Positions 6,012 through 10,610 of a stretch of DNA of 10,610 nucleotides are shown here, piece by piece. The stretch covers positions 1 through 10,610 of the forward strand of contig FR899763.1 in NCBI GenBank assembly GCA_000437355.1, written 5' to 3'. The position numbers and the translations under genes were made by a program. The notes below the pieces were generated by a model that did no database searches, was not told where the DNA came from, and worked only from the letters and a program-made list of their open reading frames with translations. Source of the stretch: Firmicutes bacterium CAG:460 (GTDB taxonomy: Bacteria; Bacillota_I; Bacilli_A; RF39; UBA660). Positions within the stretch are counted from its first letter, which is position 1; every line of letters begins with the position of its first letter.

Positions 6012-7256
6012 ATGAGAAAAGTATTTGAAATGTTAAAAGAAAGAGGATATGTATATCAAGCCACAAATGAAGAAAAAATTAAGGAGATGCTAAATAGTGA
6101 TGATGCAAAAACATTCTATTTAGGTATCGATCCAACTGCAGATAGTTTACACATAGGCCATTTTTTCGCGTTAACAATGGTTAGAAGATTACAAAAATTA
6201 GGGCATCATCCAATCATATTAATTGGTGGAGCAACTGCTTTAATTGGTGACCCATCTGGAAAAAAAGATATGCGAAAAATGTTAACCAAAGAACAAGTTG
6301 AACATAATAAGGCTGAAGTAAAAGAACTTGTTAAGAGATTTGTTGATGTAGATGGTGATAATTCAGCATTAATTTTGGATAATTCTGAATGGATTAATCC
6401 ACAATCTTATATTGATTTTATGAGAAATGTTGGTGTTCATTTTAATGTCAATAAAATGTTAGCAACTGATTGTTACAAAAACAGACTTGAAGAAGGTGGT
6501 CTAACATTCTTAGAAATGGGTTATATGTTAATGCAAGCATTTGATTTTGTACATTTAAATGAAGCATATAAATGTGTACTTGAAATCGGAGGCTCTGACC
6601 AATGGGCAAATATGGTTGCTGGAGCAGACTTAGCAAGAAAGATAGATTTTGCAAATGGTAAAGAAGATAGAGGTTTACAAGCATTAACTTGTCCATTATT
6701 AATTAAAGCTGATGGCGAAAAAATGGGTAAAACAGCATCTGGTACACTATGGATTTCAAGAGAAAAAACAACAGTATATGATTTTTACCAAATGTTTATG
6801 AATTCATATGATGAAGATGTTGAAAGATTATTATCATTCTTTAGTGATTATGAAATAGAAGATATTAAAAGAATGTGTAAAGAGGATATAAGAAATGCTA
6901 AGAAAATAATGGCATTTGAAGTTACAAAATTAGTTCATGGTGAAGAAGAAGCATTAAAAGTACAACAAGCAAGTGAAGAAATATTTAGTAATAAAGGAAA
7001 CTCTCAAAATACTGAAACAATTGAATTATCAAAAGATGTATTAAATAATAATTCAAATGTTATAGATGTTTTAATGTTATCTGGAATTTTTGAATCTAAA
7101 TCAGAAACAAAAAGACTTATTGAACAAAATGGTGTAAGTATAAATGGTGAAAAAGTAAAATCTATAGATATGATTATCACAGAAGATATGTTAGAAGATA
7201 ATGCATTATTAATACAAAAAGGTAAAAAGAAATTTATAAAAATGCTTTTTGTGTAA
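6012..7256 (+). CDS. tyrS: Tyrosyl-tRNA synthetase
   Basis: The 414-residue class I synthetase charges tRNA-Tyr with tyrosine using ATP. It shows GIDPTADSLHIGH with the HIGH signature at residues 47-50, GDPSGKK after it, the tyrosine-site region GGSDQWANMVAG, the KMSKS-type loop KMGKT (237-241), and a C-terminal S4 RNA-binding domain from about 350 to 414 (SGIFESKSETKRLI, GVSINGEKV). Length fits bacterial TyrS (about 420). ATG 6012 is preferred because AGGAGGAG (5997-6004) lies 7 bases upstream. A longer frame from GTG 5943 would encode 23 extra residues read from the T-box and terminator and is not a real start. The gene is transcribed alone from the promoter at 5733 and controlled by tyrosine-tRNA charging. 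It is an ordinary housekeeping gene beside an accessory cluster. Confidence 0.97.
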   Translation: MRKVFEMLKERGYVYQATNEEKIKEMLNSDDAKTFYLGIDPTADSLHIGHFFALTMVRRLQKLGHHPIILIGGATALIGDPSGKKDMRKMLTKEQVEHNKAEVKELVKRFVDVDGDNSALILDNSEWINPQSYIDFMRNVGVHFNVNKMLATDCYKNRLEEGGLTFLEMGYMLMQAFDFVHLNEAYKCVLEIGGSDQWANMVAGADLARKIDFANGKEDRGLQALTCPLLIKADGEKMGKTASGTLWISREKTTVYDFYQMFMNSYDEDVERLLSFFSDYEIEDIKRMCKEDIRNAKKIMAFEVTKLVHGEEEALKVQQASEEIFSNKGNSQNTETIELSKDVLNNNSNVIDVLMLSGIFESKSETKRLIEQNGVSINGEKVKSIDMIITEDMLEDNALLIQKGKKKFIKMLFV

Positions 7257-7267
7257 TTTGCTAAAAT

Positions 7268-7308
7268 AAAAAAGTAAAGAACGTAAGTTATTTGTTCTTT
7301 ACTTTTTC
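7268..7308. terminator. Bidirectional intrinsic terminator between tyrS and the XRE regulator
   Basis: AAAAAGTAAAGAAC (7269-7282) pairs with GTTCTTTACTTTTT (7294-7307), a long stem around an 11-base loop. T runs follow on the + strand and the A run on the 5' side becomes a T run on the - strand, so it can stop tyrS transcripts and those of the converging regulator gene. The downstream arm and most of the loop lie within the end of the regulator gene and encode its last residues (KVKNK). Confidence 0.85.
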
Positions 7309-7542
7309 TATTTTGATAGTATATCCGATTGGTCCAAGAATTTTTAATAAACTTAGAATTGATGGAGATGATGCTCCACATTCTATTCTAGCTATTTTTT
7401 CTCTTGAAACACCAGAATATTTGGAAAATAAATCTTGTGTTAAATTATTTTCTTTTCTAAAACTTATAAATTCTTTAATGAATATCTCATTTAATTCTTC
7501 AGGATTATAAGCAACCTCAATATAGTTTTTATCATAGTCCAT
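7288..7542 (-). CDS. Small XRE-family helix-turn-helix transcriptional regulator
   Basis: The 84-residue protein is nearly all one HTH_3 (Cro/C1/XRE) domain: FRKENNLTQDLFSKYSGVSREKIARIECGASSPSILSLLKIL, with the turn around YSGVS and the recognition helix after it. This form (LTQ..F....GVS...I.RIE.G...PS...LLKIL) is shared by phage-type repressors and HigA/HipB-type antitoxins. No toxin gene lies next to it, so an antitoxin role is unsupported. The start is ATG at 7542, with a weak ribosome site GTGGTG (7551-7556 on the - strand) 8 bases away. It is the only - strand gene. Its promoter carries an inverted repeat that is probably its own operator, and it may also act on the divergent adenylate-forming enzyme gene. 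Function beyond DNA binding is unknown. Confidence 0.85.
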   Translation of the reverse strand: MDYDKNYIEVAYNPEELNEIFIKEFISFRKENNLTQDLFSKYSGVSREKIARIECGASSPSILSLLKILGPIGYTIKIEKVKNK

Positions 7543-7560
7543 TTTTGTTTCACCACTAAT

Positions 7561-7589
7561 ATTGTATCAAATATGATACTAAATGTCAA
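7561..7589 (-). promoter_or_regulatory. Promoter of the XRE regulator with embedded operator
   Basis: Read on the - strand, TTGACA (7589-7584) and TACAAT (7566-7561) are separated by exactly 17 bases, nearly consensus. Within the spacer and running into the -10 is an inverted repeat, GTATCA AATA TGATAC on the + strand (7564-7579), with 6-base perfect arms and a 4-base centre. A protein bound there would block the polymerase, so negative autoregulation by the XRE protein is likely. The expected start is near 7554, giving a leader of about a dozen bases. Confidence 0.78.
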
Positions 7590-7617
7590 TATCTGGCTAT
7601 TAATACAAGCGATAAAG

Positions 7618-7644
7618 TGATATAATGAAGTTATTAGAGGGGAG
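7618..7644 (+). promoter_or_regulatory. Extended -10 promoter and ribosome site of the adenylate-forming enzyme / kinase operon
   Basis: TGATATAAT (7618-7626) is a perfect extended -10 element (TGn before TATAAT); no good -35 is seen, which extended -10 promoters can tolerate. Transcription would start near 7633, leaving a leader of about 20 bases. AGAGGGGAG (7636-7644) is a strong ribosome site 8 bases before ATG 7653. The XRE operator ends about 39 bases before this element, so binding there could influence this promoter, but no second operator copy is visible. Confidence 0.6.
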
Positions 7645-7652
7645 ATTTAATT

Positions 7653-9659
7653 ATGGAAGAAAAGAAAATTCATTTAACATCGGTAGATTTACCATATTTA
7701 AAACATATGCCAAAATTTAAATATAATTCTGATGATGCTAAAAAGACTGCAATGGGATTTATTCGTGATGCAGCTATAAAACATAGTGTTAACTATCAAG
7801 CTTTACCAGCATTTAATTTCTATGGTAAGAATATTACTCATGGACAATTTTTTGATGGTTCTAATATGGTAGGTAATGCTTTTTTAAATTGTGGAGTTAC
7901 ACCAGATGATGTTGTACCTATGTTTTGTCTTAATACACCTGAAACGTTTATGGTTGAATATGGCCTAAATGACATGGGTATCTGTACTGAATGGTTTAAT
8001 CCTGGGGTAGTTTCAAAAGAATTATTACATAATTATTTAGTGAAAAATAAAACTAAAGCATTAGTGATAATTGATGCAATGTATCCAGTTGTAAAAGAAG
8101 CTATTAAAGGAACAAATGTAGAACACGTAATTGTTACATCTGTTATGGACTCATTCCCATTAAAAATGAATTTAGGATATCAAATTCAAGTTTTTGGATT
8201 AAATGCAGTGCTTAATAATCCATATTACAAACATGCAATTAAAGGCATTGAAGGATTTGTTCCAAGTGAAAGAGAATTAAATGATTTATCAATTGATGAA
8301 CAAAGAAAAGTTCTAAAAAAATATCAACAATTATTACTTAATTTTGATGCGTATGCTAAGAAACAAAAGATAATGGCTAAAGCAAGTTTTTATAAAGATG
8401 ATAGTCGTGATGATAGATTTATTCAATGGGAAGATTTCTTGAAAATATATGGCGAAATGAATTATACAAGAGCTGAAGGTTACCAAGATGGTAAAGTTAA
8501 ATTTATAGTTCATACAGGAGGAACAACAGGTCCAGCTAAAAGAGTTGCAATGACTGACTTATCTTGTAATACACCAATTTATCAAACAACTTTAATGACT
8601 ACAACAGATTACAATTTTGAAGATTCATTTTGTCAATTATGTCCACCAATGGTTGCATATTCTCTTGAAGGAATGCATTTAGCAAGATACTATCAAATGA
8701 ATACGCATTTGATTGCAACTTATGATAGAAATGAATTTCCAAAAACTATGTTAAAAACTAAAGCAAATCATTATTTTGCAGTGCCATCATTTGTTAAAAC
8801 TTTAGTTGAAGACCCAAAATGGGCAACAAAAGACTTTAGCTTTGTAAAATCTGTTCAACATGGTGGCGAAGAAATTGAAGCAGAAATTGATGAACAAGTA
8901 GATAAAATTCTTAATGGTAGAAGTCGCCATGGATATGGTCAAAACGAAGAATTTGGGGGAGTAATATTTAATTATGATATTCCAGGTGTTCCCAAAAAAT
9001 ATGGAACTTGTGGCTTCCCACTTGCTGGTTCAAACTACATTGTAATTGATAAATTTACTGGTGAAGAACTTCCATATGGTAAAGATGAAGATGGTAATTA
9101 TCATGTTGGAGAATTCTTATTATCAACTGATGCCTCTATGCTAGGTTATATTGATGAAGCTCCGGAAGTAAACGAAAAAACAATTTGTTATAGAGATGGT
9201 AAAAAATATATAGATACTGGTGATGAAGCTTATATTGATGAAGAAGGAAGACTTTGTTTTGTATCAAGAGAAGAAAGAATTATTAGAACTCAAAATGGAA
9301 AAATATTTGTTAAAGTCCTAGAAAATATTATAAATAACATTCCTGAAGTACTAGAATGCTGTGTTGTTAAAAGTCCACATCCTAGTAATGTTGCTGAAGC
9401 ATCATGTCATATAGTATTAAAAGAAGAATGCTTTAATCAAGATATTGACAAAATTATTGAAAAAATTATTAAAATAGTTGAAGAAAAAACAAAATCGATG
9501 TATTATTATTATATACCAGGAACCTATGAATTTAGAAAAGATAGGTTACCACTTACACCTTTTGGTAAAACAGCTTTTAGAGAGCTTGAACAACAAAATG
9601 CTTTAGAATATGAAATGAATAATGGAAAAGCATTGAAAAAGGTAAGGGTAAAAAAGTAA
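7653..9659 (+). CDS. AMP-dependent adenylate-forming enzyme (acyl-CoA synthetase / ligase-like, AMP-binding family)
   Basis: The 668-residue protein has the ordered motifs of the ANL superfamily: P-loop TGGTTGPAK (288-296), HGGEEIEAEID, GYGQNEE (427-433), DTGD (521-524) followed by SREERIIRTQNGK, and the C-terminal catalytic lysine in PLTPFGK (K639). All parts needed to activate a carboxylic acid as an acyl-AMP, and usually to pass it to CoA or a carrier thiol, are present. It is longer than most acyl-CoA synthetases (500-600 residues), with an N-terminal part of nearly 290 residues before the P-loop. The acid is unknown; no carrier protein or condensation domain is visible, so it is not a full NRPS module. 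It has no signal peptide or membrane segment. It is read from the promoter at 7618 and lies 13 bases before a sensor kinase gene, with which it is surely co-transcribed. Confidence 0.88.
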   Translation: MEEKKIHLTSVDLPYLKHMPKFKYNSDDAKKTAMGFIRDAAIKHSVNYQALPAFNFYGKNITHGQFFDGSNMVGNAFLNCGVTPDDVVPMFCLNTPETFMVEYGLNDMGICTEWFNPGVVSKELLHNYLVKNKTKALVIIDAMYPVVKEAIKGTNVEHVIVTSVMDSFPLKMNLGYQIQVFGLNAVLNNPYYKHAIKGIEGFVPSERELNDLSIDEQRKVLKKYQQLLLNFDAYAKKQKIMAKASFYKDDSRDDRFIQWEDFLKIYGEMNYTRAEGYQDGKVKFIVHTGGTTGPAKRVAMTDLSCNTPIYQTTLMTTTDYNFEDSFCQLCPPMVAYSLEGMHLARYYQMNTHLIATYDRNEFPKTMLKTKANHYFAVPSFVKTLVEDPKWATKDFSFVKSVQHGGEEIEAEIDEQVDKILNGRSRHGYGQNEEFGGVIFNYDIPGVPKKYGTCGFPLAGSNYIVIDKFTGEELPYGKDEDGNYHVGEFLLSTDASMLGYIDEAPEVNEKTICYRDGKKYIDTGDEAYIDEEGRLCFVSREERIIRTQNGKIFVKVLENIINNIPEVLECCVVKSPHPSNVAEASCHIVLKEECFNQDIDKIIEKIIKIVEEKTKSMYYYYIPGTYEFRKDRLPLTPFGKTAFRELEQQNALEYEMNNGKALKKVRVKK

Positions 9660-9672
9660 AAAGAGGTAAAAT

Positions 9673-10610
9673 ATGAATTCGATAGTTTATTTAAGTTTTG
9701 CAAGTTTAGTTTATATTACAATTATAACAATAGTATATTTTAAAAAAGAAAAAATACATTCAGTAGAAATAAGTATATTTTCTAAAATATTATTATTAGT
9801 GTTATTTTGTTTAATCTTTGAAATATTAAGTGCATTACCAATAATGAATGAAGTAATGTGGCTAAAGATATTTTTAAAAGATATATTTATGACATTGCTT
9901 GCAGTACTTTTCACTAATTTTTTGAAATATTCAATTATATTAGTTAAAGGTTTAGACTATCGCTTTCCAAAATATTTTGAAATAACTAGATATTTAGTTT
10001 TGGCTGTGGTTGGAATTATTATTTTCTTTTCACCGCTATATGTTAATTGCGATAGTAATGGAGTTGTAATTAACACTTATGGGTTAGGTCAAGCTATTTT
10101 ATCTAGTTTTTCTATTTTTATAATTATAATAATCTTCTTTATTTTAATATTTAATTTAAAGAAAATCAAAAATAAAAAAGCTATACCATTAGTATTATTA
10201 ATTGTTTTAATGTTAGTTAGTGGTTTTCTTCAAATAAAGTTTCCAAGATTAATACTTACTAATTTTACATTAAGTATTGTAACTGCAATAATGTACTTTA
10301 CAATTGAAAATCCAGATGTTAAAATGATTGCACAGTTAAATGCTGCCAAGGATGCTGCTGAAAAAGCAAACTTAGCTAAAACAGAATTTTTATCAAGTAT
10401 GTCACATGAGATTAGAACACCTTTAAATGCAATTGTAGGTTTTAGTAATATGTTACTTGATGATAAAGATTTACCAGATAGTGCTAAAGAAGAAGTTAAT
10501 GATATAGTAATGGCTTCAGATAATTTGCTGGAAATTGTTAATGGTATTTTGGATATATCGAAGATTGAGGCTGGTAAGTTAGAAATAGTTAATACTGAAT
10601 ATGATTTTAA
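9673..10610 (+). CDS. Membrane sensor histidine kinase, 3'-truncated by the window edge
   Basis: The first 312 residues are in the window and the frame stays open to the end. The N-terminal ~210 residues hold about seven hydrophobic segments (near 4-23, 36-55, 65-91, 106-122, 141-161, 170-186, 195-211), forming a multi-pass membrane sensor with no recognisable extracellular domain. A short coiled linker (LNAAKDAAEKANLAK) leads to a classic HisKA dimerisation domain, FLSSMSHEIRTPLNAIVGF, with phosphoacceptor H245, and the second helix ends in ILDISKIEAGKLEI. The ATP-binding domain and any receiver domain lie beyond the window. AAGAGG (9661-9666) is 6 bases before ATG 9673, and the gap to the adenylate-forming enzyme is only 13 bases. 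The form is common in hybrid kinases, but a receiver cannot be confirmed. The signal is unknown; a lipid-like or acyl product of the upstream enzyme is one idea. Confidence 0.92.
   Translation, partial: MNSIVYLSFASLVYITIITIVYFKKEKIHSVEISIFSKILLLVLFCLIFEILSALPIMNEVMWLKIFLKDIFMTLLAVLFTNFLKYSIILVKGLDYRFPKYFEITRYLVLAVVGIIIFFSPLYVNCDSNGVVINTYGLGQAILSSFSIFIIIIIFFILIFNLKKIKNKKAIPLVLLIVLMLVSGFLQIKFPRLILTNFTLSIVTAIMYFTIENPDVKMIAQLNAAKDAAEKANLAKTEFLSSMSHEIRTPLNAIVGFSNMLLDDKDLPDSAKEEVNDIVMASDNLLEIVNGILDISKIEAGKLEIVNTEYDF

Noticed and set aside
6448..6696. Reading frame on the - strand inside tyrS
   Set aside because: Antisense shadow of a confident gene, with no recognisable protein features.
7004..7381. 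Reading frame on the - strand over the end of tyrS
   Set aside because: Shadow of tyrS and of the XRE gene; it would have to read through the bidirectional terminator.
7292..7510. Reading frame on the + strand opposite the XRE gene
   Set aside because: Antisense of a gene with a clear helix-turn-helix domain and its own promoter.
7288..7542. XRE gene as half of a toxin-antitoxin pair
   Set aside because: No small toxin-like frame lies beside it; the neighbours are tyrS and a large enzyme gene.
9711..9914. Reading frame on the - strand within the kinase gene
   Set aside because: Complement of the membrane-helix coding region; no motif or ribosome site.
1..10610. Mycoplasma-type code (TGA as tryptophan), suggested by the very low GC
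   Set aside because: TGA closes at least two genes (1448-1450 and 3163-3165) and tryptophans in conserved motifs are TGG.

Overview
The window is an AT-rich stretch of a bacterial chromosome, most likely a low-GC Firmicute (Bacilli, Clostridia or an uncultured gut relative). The evidence is strong AGGAGG-type ribosome sites, a tyrosyl T-box leader, TTGACA/TATAAT-type promoters and the coding bias. Genes end on TGA as well as TAA and TAG, and tryptophan is written TGG, so the standard bacterial code applies and the mycoplasma code does not. All genes but one lie on the + strand.

Region 1 (1-4547) is a compact accessory cluster. It holds, in order, the 3' part of an archaeal-type S-adenosylmethionine synthetase (cut by the window edge), a P-loop nucleoside/nucleotide kinase-like protein, a short stand-alone class II aminoacyl-tRNA-synthetase-like protein resembling the alanyl-tRNA synthetase core, a family S51 (peptidase E-like) serine peptidase, and a divergent seryl-tRNA synthetase. 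Spacing is tight: one 4-base ATGA overlap, gaps of 3 and 14 bases, then an 89-base gap before the seryl enzyme. This mix does not belong to core metabolism. It suggests a small-molecule pathway using SAM, activated amino acids and a nucleoside, or its self-immunity and resistance. A double acetyltransferase (4686-5729) follows and may belong to the same set. This is the part most likely to hold an undescribed system; the pathway itself is inference.

Region 2 (5733-7308) is a housekeeping unit: a promoter, a tyrosine-specific T-box riboswitch whose Stem I, UAC specifier, Stem III, antiterminator and terminator can all be traced, then tyrS and a bidirectional terminator. The true tyrS start is ATG 6012; the longer reading frame from 5943 begins inside the T-box.

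Region 3 (7288-10610) holds a small XRE-family regulator on the - strand. Its near-consensus promoter carries an inverted repeat that looks like its own operator. Divergent from it is a + strand pair: a 668-residue adenylate-forming (acyl-CoA synthetase-like) enzyme and, 13 bases on, a membrane sensor histidine kinase that runs off the window end.

No tRNA, rRNA, CRISPR array, insertion sequence or transposase was seen. No stretch over 300 bases lacks an assigned feature.
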